DNA of 64,000 nucleotides from Methanobacterium_B sp963703015 (GCA_963703015.1 OY969779.1:2232001-2296000); one strand, 5' to 3'; positions 1 through 8,506 are shown, counted from the stretch's first letter. Program-made: numbers and translations. The notes: generated from the sequence alone by a model not told the origin.

Positions 1-689
1 TCGACTTCAATTCCTGCTTGTTTAAATATTTCTTTGGCAAAATCATACCATGAGCACTGTTCATTGTTGGTAAAATGGTAAATTCCGTATGCAGGCCTTT
101 TTATAATGCGTGCAATTGCATTTGCAAGGTCTACTGTATAAGTTGGTGATCCAATCTGATCGTTCACAACATTTATGACAGGGTTGTTTTCTGCTAAACT
201 TAGCATGGTGGATACGAAGTTGGGTCCATGGTAACCGTAAAGCCAAGCAGTTCTAACAACATAAAATTTGTCGAGGATATCCCTAACATAAACCTCACCT
301 ACATGTTTAGTTTTTCCATAAACACCTAATGGTTTAGTTTGATCATATTCTCTGTAGGGTTTTGTGCCGGTTCCATCAAAAACATAGTCAGTGCAGATAT
401 AGACCATTGTACAATCCGCTTCTTTACATGCAACAGCCACATTACGAGTACCTATAGCATTTACTTTATAAGCAAGATCAGGATTTGATTCACTCCCATC
501 CACATCTGTAAATGCAGCGGCATGAACAAGCACATCAGGGTTATTTTTTTTTACAGTTTTGATTGTTTTATCAATATCTGTGATGTCTAAAGTGTCTATT
601 GTTGTGGTGCTAATTTCATGTTCAGCAGATAGAACATCCACTAAATCATGCCCCAACATTCCTTCAGAACCGATAATCATTATTTTCAT
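1..689 (-). CDS. rmlD: dTDP-4-dehydrorhamnose reductase, C-terminus cut by window edge
   Basis: Reduces dTDP-4-keto-L-rhamnose in the last step of dTDP-rhamnose synthesis, which feeds surface polysaccharide. About 229 codons are visible and the frame runs off base 1; the family is usually near 280 residues, so roughly 50 residues lie outside. The N-terminus reads MKIMIIGSEGMLG, a Rossmann dinucleotide-binding start. A STDYVFDG-like stretch (CTDYVFDG) and a YGKTK segment match the SDR Tyr-x3-Lys active site of this family, followed by the RTAWLYG motif. GAGGTGG lies 5 bases upstream of the ATG at 689. Glycosyltransferase genes lie much further on (47.5-55 kb), so any shared operon would have to be outside the window. 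Family assignment is confident; the exact sugar is inferred. Confidence 0.9.
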   Translation of the reverse strand, partial: MKIMIIGSEGMLGHDLVDVLSAEHEISTTTIDTLDITDIDKTIKTVKKNNPDVLVHAAAFTDVDGSESNPDLAYKVNAIGTRNVAVACKEADCTMVYICTDYVFDGTGTKPYREYDQTKPLGVYGKTKHVGEVYVRDILDKFYVVRTAWLYGYHGPNFVSTMLSLAENNPVINVVNDQIGSPTYTVDLANAIARIIKRPAYGIYHFTNNEQCSWYDFAKEIFKQAGIEV

Positions 690-965
690 TATTCCACCTC
701 ATAAAATATTTGTACTATTATTATAAGTTATTAATTTTTTTATTCAAATAACTTTTTAATTACTATGATAATTCAGCAGAAATAAATCAATTCCATGAAA
801 AATTACCTGTAATCAAAAAGTGATTCAAAAATACATGCTCTTAGACCATATGAAGCTAGAAATTGAATATTTTCTAATAATCAGTTCAGGTTTTATCTTA
901 TCAAATGATCAGAGAATATCAAAAATAAAAGAAGTGAATTAATTATTCAATACTTGAGTTGTTTA

Positions 966-1328
966 TTAACTGCTGTTATCAGTTGGTTCTGTAGGTTCTG
1001 TAGGTTCTGTTGGATCGGTTGGTTCTGTTGGTTGGGTAGGCTCTGTTGGGTAGTTATTACCGCCGTTATTGTTGTTGCCGGAATTAGGATCGTAATAAGT
1101 GTTACTGCTCCTACTTGATGACTGTGAACTTTGAGTATTTGTCTGTTCTGATTTGTTGTACGCTGTTGGGCTTGTGGTATTATTAACCGTTGTATTATTA
1201 GTTTGATTCAATAATGGTGCTTCTAGTTGTGTTGTTACGCTTGATGAACCTGGAAAGATGAATAGAACTGCAGTTAAGACAAGTATAACTGGTATCAAAG
1301 CCGCCACTAATTTATTATTATTATCCAT
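966..1328 (-). CDS. membrane-anchored Asn/Thr/Pro-rich secreted protein
   Basis: No function recognised. Of 120 residues, positions 8-27 form one hydrophobic segment (signal anchor or uncleaved signal). The rest is low complexity: Asn/Ser/Thr-rich from 40 to 90, then a near-perfect run of TEP-type triplets (TEPTQPTEPTDPTEP and onward) to the end. The nucleotide run of ggttctgta-like units at about 985-1045 shows that this tail grew by slippage. Several NxT/NxS sequons suggest N-glycosylation outside the cell. It resembles in style the proteins at 10094 and 39248, which also join one membrane segment to a disordered tail. A wall-spanning stalk or spacer is a guess. Confidence 0.6.
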   Translation of the reverse strand: MDNNNKLVAALIPVILVLTAVLFIFPGSSSVTTQLEAPLLNQTNNTTVNNTTSPTAYNKSEQTNTQSSQSSSRSSNTYYDPNSGNNNNGGNNYPTEPTQPTEPTDPTEPTEPTEPTDNSS

Positions 1329-1507
1329 AGTTCAATCCCCGAATATTACATTCAAAAATTCAATATTGTCTCTTTAATAAAAAATTAACAGTTGATGCTT
1401 ATATATTTATTGATATTATGTTTTTAGGTTTCAAAATTACTCTTAGAACTTATTGTAAATGTATATAATCATAGTTTATTAAAAAAGAAAGACGAAAATG
1501 AGGGTAT

Positions 1508-1912
1508 TTAATCAGTTCCTGCACTTAATTTCCTTTTATAAGCTAAACCTAAAACCAACGTGAAAATTGCAAATGGGAATTATACGGATGTTTCTGTAAA
1601 ACTGTAGTTACTATAATATAAAGGTAATCCGATGAGAGATGTCACTGGAAAACTGATACCACAACTTATTAGAAGATGTATTCTGAATTTTAGTTCAGTT
1701 TCTTTTGGGAATATTATGTAAGTCACAGGATAACCTACTAAAAATGTCATGTAAAGAAGTCCAAAATAATAACTCACAGTGTGATTATACAAAGGTTTGA
1801 ATAGGTAGGATAAAATCACAAATGCACTCAGCATAATAACAAAAATCAGGTTTAAACAAACATTGTTTTTAGAATTGTTTGTTTTTAGTTCGGTTGGTGT
1901 TTCTTCAAACAT
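1508..1912 (-). pseudogene. DUF1616-like membrane protein interrupted by in-frame TAA
   Basis: The open part (1580-1912, 110 residues) has hydrophobic segments at about 20-38, 47-66 and 78-97. The stretch FLVGYPVTYIIFPKETEL followed by SLIGLPLYY fits my memory of the DUF1616 family, an archaeal membrane domain. A TAA at 1580-1582 ends the frame after TETSV. Beyond it the same frame continues FPFAIFTLVLGLAYKRK and stops with TAA at 1508-1510, giving the missing last transmembrane helix with a basic flank. The nonsense codon therefore sits inside an otherwise intact domain. TAA is not a pyrrolysine or selenocysteine codon, so decay or sequencing error is likelier than recoding. Confidence 0.6.
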
Positions 1913-1924
1913 TTTTATGGCTGA

Positions 1925-2113
1925 TTATTCTGGTTGCAACGATTTTTGTGTAGTTGTTTCCACTTCAACTTCTTTTTCATCTTCTAATGAAACTTTTTTT
2001 ATAGGTGATGCAAAAGTATCAGCCCTATGGACATTCCAATAATTTATATGTTTAATGTAAGCTGATATTGAAAGTATAATTATAATAACAGATCTTACTT
2101 TCGAGCGAATTTT
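1925..2113 (-). pseudogene. startless 62-codon frame, probable remnant
   Basis: The frame is open from just after a TAG (2114-2116) to a TAA (1925-1927), ending 12 bases before the ATG of the DUF1616-like gene. It has no ATG, GTG or TTG. The translation begins with basic residues and a hydrophobic stretch (SVIIIILSISAYI), then a charged tail rich in Glu, Lys and Thr. This looks like the membrane anchor and linker of a gene that lost its start. Together with the neighbouring nonsense-containing gene it marks a decaying block. A chance open frame cannot be excluded. Confidence 0.3.
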
Positions 2114-2375
2114 CTAATTTTTACAAGGATTTCTTAAATTTAATATCCCCAACCTTTTCTCTCTAATAAAACGTTTAAAACTATTAAAAATGTAATTAAT
2201 CAGAAATAATTCATTATTAGAGGTTTATCAAACACATAGTTCTAGTTTAGTTCTTAAAATGTATTACATTTATTTTAGAAAGGAATAACATTGTATGATT
2301 TGTTGAATACTAGTTTCCAATGACCTTTTTTGTTTAAAATACCATTCGAGGATGCGTTAACTAAATGAGTAATAT
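2114..2375. other. AT-rich intergenic stretch
   Basis: I see no coding frame with a start and SD site here. It separates the decayed minus-strand block from the conserved promoter region of the surface cluster. Confidence 0.5.
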
Positions 2376-2458
2376 CAAAAACCCTAAATTCGGTCTTAAA
2401 TTGTTAAAAGAGTCTTAAATCGGCCTTTATTTTGGATTTAAAACAAAACTTTTATAAG
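2376..2458 (+). promoter_or_regulatory. promoter region with box shared with the next surface gene
   Basis: Bases 2376-2410 (aaaaccctaaattcggtctt and onward) resemble 3819-3855 upstream of the neighbouring gene: both have an A-run, CCT, AAT, TCGG, then CTTAAATT. About 40 bases later a TTTTGGA-type stretch and a TATA-like TTTATAAG (2450-2458) occur, followed by TGATG and GTGA. The SD of the gene starts 88 bases after the TATA, so the transcript should have a leader of about 60 bases. Confidence 0.45.
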
Positions 2459-2550
2459 TGATGGTAATGTGATTACAATACAGTATCTTTGACATCAAAA
2501 TAAGTAATACTCAAATCTTTTTTTGATGCTTTAAATACGGAGGCGATATA

Positions 2551-3423
2551 ATTAAGCGAAAATTATTCTTATCAGTGTTATTGCTGTTTAGTTTGGCATT
2601 AATTCTAAATGTTAACACAACTGCAGCGGCATCAACCAGTCAACCAACATTAAAGGCTACGAGTGTTGATCCAGCAAACCATGCAGTAATATCAAAAAGT
2701 CAATCAATAAATGTAAAATTTACCAAAACTATCAAAAAAGGAAAAGTCTGGATAGAATTAAAAAACAACAAGGGAAAAAAAATATCTGTAAATAATCAGG
2801 TTAAAAATAACAAACTCACAATCATACCAAAAACATCTCTTTCAGCGGGCGTATACTCACTTTCAATCCACTCTGGAAGTGTAACAGACTTAAAAGGAAA
2901 TGAAAATAAACTTATCAGTACCAGTTTCACAGTTTCCCCCATGAGTAGTACTCAAATAAAAAATGGAATCAAGAATGTAGAGAAGTACTATGTAAAAAAT
3001 GGGAAACTACCAAAAACAGTGACCATAGGAAAAACCAAACTCACCATCTCACAGTTCCAGAAGATCGTAGCATCACAGGGATTATCCATTAAAAAACCTA
3101 AAATTGTTTCTAAAGCATTAGCAATATCACAAGTAATGAAGGCAGCATCAAAGTATCGTTACAGTGGTAGGGCACATACTGGAAAGGATATGGAAAGAAT
3201 TGGTAGTGGTGACTGTTGGGCAATGAGTGACTATTTGTACACTCACTTAACTAAGAAGGGTGTTAAAAGTAGGATCATACAGTACTCAACTGCTTACTCC
3301 AGTAAACACAGATCTGTACAGTACTACAGTAACAATAAATGGGTCAGTGTACCCTACAGGCAGTACTTCTCAACCAACATGTTTAACGACACCCAGAGTA
3401 CTGGAAAAGTAATTAGGGGATAA
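2551..3423 (+). CDS. secreted pseudomurein-binding, C71/transglutaminase-like peptidase
   Basis: Probable wall-acting enzyme. GGAGG at 2539-2543 is followed 7 bases later by ATT (2551), which gives the signal peptide IKRKLFLSVLLLFSLALIL (first residue read as Met). The frame opens at 2527 and has no ATG, GTG or TTG before GTG at 2575, which lies inside the hydrophobic core and would lose the Lys/Arg n-region. Length is 290 residues. Domains: an Ig-like (SbsA/Big_5-type) domain about 35-128; one pseudomurein-binding repeat about 133-180; then a C-terminal domain with GSGDCWAMSDYL (Cys222) and SSKHRSVQYY (His253), resembling transglutaminase-fold and pseudomurein endoisopeptidase (C71) enzymes. 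The third catalytic Asp is not obvious: the matching site reads WVSVPY. Activity is therefore less certain than fold. Confidence 0.75.
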   Translation: MKRKLFLSVLLLFSLALILNVNTTAAASTSQPTLKATSVDPANHAVISKSQSINVKFTKTIKKGKVWIELKNNKGKKISVNNQVKNNKLTIIPKTSLSAGVYSLSIHSGSVTDLKGNENKLISTSFTVSPMSSTQIKNGIKNVEKYYVKNGKLPKTVTIGKTKLTISQFQKIVASQGLSIKKPKIVSKALAISQVMKAASKYRYSGRAHTGKDMERIGSGDCWAMSDYLYTHLTKKGVKSRIIQYSTAYSSKHRSVQYYSNNKWVSVPYRQYFSTNMFNDTQSTGKVIRG

Positions 3424-3818
3424 TTGGTCCTGTTTAAATACAGGATATAATTTATTTTTTTTGATGAATTTTAAATTTTTTTGTATATTTCAAATGTTAC
3501 TAATATTTATATTGTTTTCAAATAGAATTTCGGATCATCAAATCAAAAAAAGGAACATTTGGGAATGATATATTTATTTAAAGCTTTGAATAATCCTTTA
3601 TTTGGATTTAATATCTAATTGATTTTTATTTTTTTATTTAAAGAGTTTTTATCGATTCATTTTAAGCAAAAAGTCATTAATTCTGTTTTTTGATATGATG
3701 GGATGATCTGTACTACTCGTCTTAAGAATTCATATGGGAAATTAAGATGATTTAAGTTAGAATAAGAGGTATTTCTTAAAAATAATATCAGAAGAAGCTT
3801 ATCAATAGAACTTCATTT
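3424..3818. other. intergenic region without gene
   Basis: About 395 AT-rich bases between two surface genes. T-runs just after the upstream stop (3456-3481) would suit an archaeal poly-T terminator. No frame with an SD is visible. Confidence 0.5.
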
Positions 3819-3902
3819 CAAAAACCTTTAATCGGCTCTTAAATTAAAAAAATCGCTCATTGCTTGCCTTTTTTTGGAAAATAAACCAAAGAGTTTATAT
3901 AC
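3819..3902 (+). promoter_or_regulatory. promoter region, second copy of shared box
   Basis: The box at 3819-3855 (aaaaacctttaatcggctct and onward) matches 2376-2410. It is followed by TTTTTTTGGAAAATAAA (3869-3885) and a TATA element TTTATATA (3894-3901), then TGATGTGA. The TTTTTTGGAAAATAAA stretch is repeated exactly at 35635-35650. The SD at 3974 lies about 80 bases after the TATA. Confidence 0.45.
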
Positions 3903-3985
3903 TATATTGATGTGATCCAGTTATAGGTTTGATATGTGCACAAATATTGACTTATTTCGAATATATCAAACATGGAGGCGGTATA

Positions 3986-4792
3986 ATTAAGCGAAGCATA
4001 CTTTTATCAGTGCTATTTTTATTTAGTGTGGCTCTGATATTTAGTACAAATTATAGTAGCGCAGCAACAGTGAATCAAACAACAACTGTAAAACACACTA
4101 CTACAACGATACACAAAGTAACATCTGCACGTGATGTATCCACAAGTTTAACATGTGGACTTACGGCAGCACAAATAAAGGATGGTTACACAAGGACACA
4201 GAAATTTTACAACAACAACTACAGACTACCCAATTATGTGAGCTATGGAACTAAAAAAATTCCAATTGCAACATTTCAAAAAATATTAGCTACTCAAAAT
4301 TTAAAGATCAAAACATACACTGGATCAAGCAGACCTGTATACATAACCAGTGATAACATAAACAACCCTACAACAGACAATGCAAGGGTTAACAGCATTG
4401 TCAAAGGGTTAAAAGCAATGGGTATACGTGCACAAGCATTAGGTCTGGGACCAAATACACATATCACAGCACTTAAATCAAATATTCCAAAAAATGCCCT
4501 TGTGGTGGATATTTATGGAGGGGCTGATGCTGGACTGATTTATGAGATGGCAACATCATGGTACAAATCAGTTAAAGGAAGTAAAAAGGTCTTCACAGTC
4601 TACTGGCCTACTTCAAAATGTATAACTGGATTATCTTATCTGGTGCGAGCACACGATGACAACTACGATCCATCATCATTTAAGGGCATTTCACATCCTG
4701 ATCAGTTCTTAAAAAACCATGGATATGGTTACATTTACTCTGGTGTCATTGCAAATATTGTAAATGCAATAGCCACACAGTCTAAGAGTTAG
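3986..4792 (+). CDS. secreted pseudomurein-binding protein with uncharacterised C-terminal domain
   Basis: GGAGG at 3974-3978 and ATT at 3986 are spaced 7 bases, exactly as in the gene at 2551. This start gives KRSILLSVLFLFSVALIF as signal peptide and a 268-residue protein. The in-frame TTG at 3929 has no SD and would put the SD inside the coding region. One pseudomurein-binding repeat spans about 59-108. The C-terminal domain (about 116-268) has RPVYITSDNI, GLGPNTH, IYGGADAG and RAHDDN, also found in the next gene. I do not recognise this domain's function; the conserved Asp, His and Asn suggest an enzyme or metal site acting on the wall. An ATG at 3972 would encode only MEAV, its stop overlapping the ATT. 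Confidence 0.7.
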   Translation: MKRSILLSVLFLFSVALIFSTNYSSAATVNQTTTVKHTTTTIHKVTSARDVSTSLTCGLTAAQIKDGYTRTQKFYNNNYRLPNYVSYGTKKIPIATFQKILATQNLKIKTYTGSSRPVYITSDNINNPTTDNARVNSIVKGLKAMGIRAQALGLGPNTHITALKSNIPKNALVVDIYGGADAGLIYEMATSWYKSVKGSKKVFTVYWPTSKCITGLSYLVRAHDDNYDPSSFKGISHPDQFLKNHGYGYIYSGVIANIVNAIATQSKS

Positions 4793-5065
4793 ATCAAAAA
4801 AACAAGATCTAGAATATTATTTTTTTTCTAGATCATTTTATTTTATACGATGTCAGTAAAAACATGAATTATGTGGGATGCTGATTAAGAAACTAAATAT
4901 CAAAAATGATCCTAATTCAAAACATTATATTGACACACATAATCTAAAAACAGAACAAAAAAATAACTTTAATATAGATATTTTTATAAATGATATTACA
5001 TAGTAATTAAATATTTAATATTAATTGAAATATCATTTTAATTGATAATTTGGGAGGGGTATTGT

Positions 5066-6250
5066 ATTCAATTAAAATATTTGTTACCAGTAATGGTATT
5101 ATTCACGTTACTAGTTTTACCGTTGGCTTGTGAAACTTCTAATGCAGCTACAACAACACAGATAAACACAAATTCACAGTCTAATCAATCCACAACAACA
5201 AGCAATGTAAAATCTACAGTACAATCAAAGTCCACGGTTAAAAAAGTTTCAACAAGCAATGTTAAGATATCACAAAGCCAAATTGCAGCAAATGCTAGAT
5301 ACGTAAAACATTACGTTGCAATAAATCATAAACTACCCAACTACGTTGTTCTTTCATCAACCAAAGTTACAATGCCTCAGTTTCTAGAACTACTAACAAC
5401 TTATGTTATAAAAATTAAGAACAAAGACAAAACACCTTTGTACCTTAAAACAATTGCATATCCAAGTACTAGTAAGGAAACCATAACAAGTTCAAAATAC
5501 AGTAAGACCTATTATCTGCAAGCAGCTAAGTCATTAAAGACATTTATGGACAAATACAAAAAAGCACCAGTCTACCTTACAACTCCAAAAGGACGGATTC
5601 AATACACCAGCCTAGTATATGCCTATTCTAAAATTGTTGATTTCAATAAAATAGAGAAAAGGTTACCAAATACAGTTACCATGACTTCATGGATTAAAAT
5701 AATTGGACAAAGACCAATTTACATTACAAGCGACAATATCATTAACAAAGCAGCTGACAATGCAAGAATTAACAGCATGGTTAATGAGTTAACTGCAAGG
5801 GGGCTTTATGCAAAAAATTGGGGTCTAGGTCCAAACACCCATGTTAATATTTTAACTTCATCATCAATACCAAAAAATGCTCTAGTAATAAATATTTATG
5901 GTGGAGCATGTGCAGGAACTATACTTGAAATGGGAACAAAATGGTACATGAATATTAAGGGAGACAGAAAGGTATTCTCAGTTTTCTGGCCTCCTTCTGC
6001 TGATATTACGGGCCTAGCATTTTTACCAAGGGCACATGATGATAATTTCACACCAAAATATGGGGAAAATTTAGGATTTCCTGATGAATGTGATGTGAAT
6101 AGTGATGGTAAATATGAAGTAGGATTACCTGGAAGGGAAGATGGGCTTGCACGTCCAGATTTATACCTAAAAAAATATGGGTATAAATATATACATTCAA
6201 GTGATATTGCAGCCATTGTAAATGCTATTTACAATCTTGCATTTTCCTAA
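5066..6250 (+). CDS. secreted pseudomurein-binding protein, paralogue of the preceding gene
   Basis: GGGAGGGG at 5052-5059 precedes ATT at 5066 (8 bases after GGAGG). This gives QLKYLLPVMVLFTLLVLPLA as signal peptide, with LPLAC a possible lipobox. The TTG at 5042 lies before the SD and the TTG at 5081 is inside the hydrophobic core. Length is 394 residues. Pseudomurein-binding repeats are at about 72-115 and, more loosely, 150-205. The C-terminal domain (about 215-394) repeats RPIYITSDNI, GLGPNTH, IYGGACAG and RAHDDN of the gene at 3986. Unlike that copy it has an inserted loop with DVNSDGKYEVGL (343 onward), which looks like an EF-hand/dockerin-type calcium loop. Function unknown; wall binding is well supported by the repeats. 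Confidence 0.7.
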   Translation: MQLKYLLPVMVLFTLLVLPLACETSNAATTTQINTNSQSNQSTTTSNVKSTVQSKSTVKKVSTSNVKISQSQIAANARYVKHYVAINHKLPNYVVLSSTKVTMPQFLELLTTYVIKIKNKDKTPLYLKTIAYPSTSKETITSSKYSKTYYLQAAKSLKTFMDKYKKAPVYLTTPKGRIQYTSLVYAYSKIVDFNKIEKRLPNTVTMTSWIKIIGQRPIYITSDNIINKAADNARINSMVNELTARGLYAKNWGLGPNTHVNILTSSSIPKNALVINIYGGACAGTILEMGTKWYMNIKGDRKVFSVFWPPSADITGLAFLPRAHDDNFTPKYGENLGFPDECDVNSDGKYEVGLPGREDGLARPDLYLKKYGYKYIHSSDIAAIVNAIYNLAFS

Positions 6251-6337
6251 ATTTTTTATTTCCCAAATTTTTTTTATTTGAATTAAAATGATTTGATGAT
6301 ATTATAATAAAGATTTAATCTGCTAGGGGAAGATAAA

Positions 6338-7684
6338 ATCAAGAAAAAAATAATTTTAAAATTGTTGATATTCACATTTGCCTTATTTTTAACAGTCTAT
6401 AGCAGTTCAGCAGCCACATCAACAGGCTCTAACCTAACTAATATTACAGCCAACAATTCTAACCAAATAACTACTTGTTCAAGCAGCACCACCTCACACT
6501 CAATGGTTAATTCACCACACAAACTAGTTGCAGACGATCAAAATTCCACATCAGATCTCAGCATAAATTATAAAACTTCAAATCAACAACCCAACTACTT
6601 AAAAAATGTAAATTTAACAATTATGGTCACAAATAACGGGCCTGATGTTTCAAATGGGATTACCCTATTTTATAAACTAAGCAAATATTTCACTTGGATA
6701 TCAGACGATAGTAACTATACATACGATAGATTTAGTGGAATATGGTATGTTGGAACATTAAACAACGGAAGTTCAAAGACCCTAAACATTCTTGCTCAGG
6801 TAAAAACCTATAACACTATTTTTAACACAAACGCAACTGTACAATCTGGATCGTCAATAGATCCAGATTTAGATAACAATATTGCATCAGTTAATTTTAC
6901 AATACCTGCCACATCAAATCTGGTTGTTACACAAAAATTTTCAAGCAATAAAGTAAAATATTTGCATTATTTCCATATTTTGGTAACAGTTAAGAATAAC
7001 GGTCCAAACACAGCAAATAATGTAACATTGTACTGCCATTTAAATCCAAAGAATTTGGGCTTTAATTCTTCAAACCACAAAAAAAGTTACAACTCTTCAT
7101 CTGGTGTCTGGACCATTGGCACAATAAACCCAGGATCACAAGTAGTTTTGGACATATGGACCAAACTTCTCGCTTTTAATAAATGGATATCAAATACTGT
7201 GAATGTGAATGGTGTAACCAATGATTACAATAAATCAAATAATAATGCAAAAACATCTTTATATTCTAATCCTCTAACAATAAAGTCACTTGCTAGTGAT
7301 TTGTCATTTGGAACCAAATCAAGACAGGCCCGCGCATCAAATATTGTAAACTGGGTGAGGGACAATATAGTATATTCATTTTATTATAACACCAAATATG
7401 GGGCTTCAGGTACCTTGAAACGTTTGAAAGGAAACTGTGTAGATACAGCGCATCTTGTTGTGGCTCTTGCAAGGATTTCTGGCTTTTCTGCAAGATATAA
7501 ACATGGAACATGTTATTTTAAAGTAAGTAAGCATTGGTATGGTCATGTGTGGGCAGAAATATATTTAAACGGTAGATGGTATTCTGCAGATGCTACAGGA
7601 TCCAATAATTCCTTGGGTGTAATTAAAAACTGGAACACATCAACCTACAAACTCCATGGTAAATATACAAGACTTCCATTTTAA
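6338..7684 (+). CDS. secreted DUF11-DUF11-transglutaminase-like protein
   Basis: GGGGAAG at 6326-6332 precedes ATC at 6338 by 5-8 bases, giving a KKK n-region and hydrophobic core (LLIFTFALFLTVY) then AxA-like SSAAT. The TTG pair at 6362/6365 lies inside the core. Length is 448 residues. Two DUF11 beta-sandwich repeats are at about 72-180 and 192-295, each with the VTNNGP or VKNNGP signature. The C-terminal transglutaminase-like domain (about 315-448) keeps a full triad: Cys367 in GNCVDTA, His403 in GHVWAE and Asp418 in YSADAT. Such domains cleave or transfer on peptide bonds; pseudomurein cross-bridges or other surface proteins are plausible substrates. It has no pseudomurein-binding repeat, so DUF11 domains may hold it at the wall. 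Confidence 0.75.
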   Translation: MKKKIILKLLIFTFALFLTVYSSSAATSTGSNLTNITANNSNQITTCSSSTTSHSMVNSPHKLVADDQNSTSDLSINYKTSNQQPNYLKNVNLTIMVTNNGPDVSNGITLFYKLSKYFTWISDDSNYTYDRFSGIWYVGTLNNGSSKTLNILAQVKTYNTIFNTNATVQSGSSIDPDLDNNIASVNFTIPATSNLVVTQKFSSNKVKYLHYFHILVTVKNNGPNTANNVTLYCHLNPKNLGFNSSNHKKSYNSSSGVWTIGTINPGSQVVLDIWTKLLAFNKWISNTVNVNGVTNDYNKSNNNAKTSLYSNPLTIKSLASDLSFGTKSRQARASNIVNWVRDNIVYSFYYNTKYGASGTLKRLKGNCVDTAHLVVALARISGFSARYKHGTCYFKVSKHWYGHVWAEIYLNGRWYSADATGSNNSLGVIKNWNTSTYKLHGKYTRLPF

Positions 7685-8013
7685 AATACCATACTTTTTA
7701 TTTTCAACGTGAATCCATTGTCATTCCTTTTATAATTCAATAGATGGGATTATTAAAACTAGATAATGCCCAAGGGATATACATATTCATAACTCTTTTT
7801 TAGAATAAACACCAAATTTCAATTTTTAGGGTTTCAAAAAAAAATAACTAATGTAAATGAATTGAAAGATAAAATTAGTGTGTACAAAAAAAATACTTGC
7901 ATTGGAAAATCATATTCCCTACGAATGGTACATAGAATAATGTCTAGAAATGAACATTAATATCTAATTAACTAATAACCATAAATTGGATAATAAGCAT
8001 TTTTTTATTTATT
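7685..8013. other. intergenic region without gene
   Basis: About 330 AT-rich bases between the convergent surface gene and the PLP-enzyme remnant. No coding frame, repeat or RNA was seen. Confidence 0.5.
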
Positions 8014-8407
8014 TTAATCTAGGATCCTATTTAATGCCTGGTTAATATCTTCAATTATATCATTCGGATCTTCTATCTACACTTAAACGGAAGAATCCAT
8101 TATGAAATTTTTCCGGGTACAAATACTGTCTTTCATTATTTTCCTCAATGAAAACTATCAAACTTTCATCGTGTCCCAGTGACACAGCTGATGTGATGAG
8201 ATTCAAATGACTCACAAAATTGTTGTGGGTATCATGATCCGCTTTAAGCCTAAATGCAAGTACATCCCTGTAACATTGTGACATTTGGGAATTTGCAACT
8301 TGATGATTTTCATGGTTTTTGAGTCCGGGATACGATACGAAACTTATTTTTGGATGTTCATCTAAAAATTCTGCTGCTTTCAATGCATTTTCATTGTGTT
8401 GTTTCAT
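8014..8407 (-). pseudogene. 3' fragment of a Cys/Met-metabolism PLP enzyme, frameshifted
   Basis: The frame from 8407 encodes the C-terminal part of a cystathionine-gamma-synthase or O-acetylhomoserine-sulfhydrylase type enzyme: MKQHNENALKAAEFL, SYPGL, then LNLITSAVSLGHDESLI and FFRLSV. After RLSV the frame goes wrong and stops at 8060. The neighbouring frame carries IEDPNDIIEDINQALNRILD to a stop at 8014, the normal family ending. So there is at least one frameshift. Upstream, a few in-frame codons (TIPLQ) before the ATG also match the family, then a TAG blocks the frame; the PLP-lysine half is absent. It is a truncated, dead gene. Confidence 0.8.
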
Positions 8408-8475
8408 TTGAAGTGGTATAGTATGTGTAACTCTTGTATATGAATAATGGAGATATTTATATACTAATATAACGA

Positions 8476-8506
8476 TAGTTATATAATAGTTATAACTATA
8501 GTTATA
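8476..8506 (+). promoter_or_regulatory. three phased TAGTTATA half-sites with a 16-bp palindrome
   Basis: TAGTTATA occurs at 8476-8483, 8487-8494 and 8499-8506, spaced 11 and 12 bases, about one helical turn. The last overlaps the perfect palindrome TATAACTATAGTTATA (8491-8506). The array lies 46 bases before the ATG of the 37-codon gene, where a repressor would block TBP or polymerase. Operator function is inferred from symmetry and position. Confidence 0.5.

Noticed and set aside
985..1045. Short tandem repeats that could suggest a CRISPR-like array
   Set aside because: Units are 9 bases with no spacers and lie within a coding frame for TEP repeats.
3929..3985. TTG start giving a 19-residue extension of the second surface gene
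   Set aside because: It has no SD and would place the strong GGAGG inside the coding region and bury the signal peptide.
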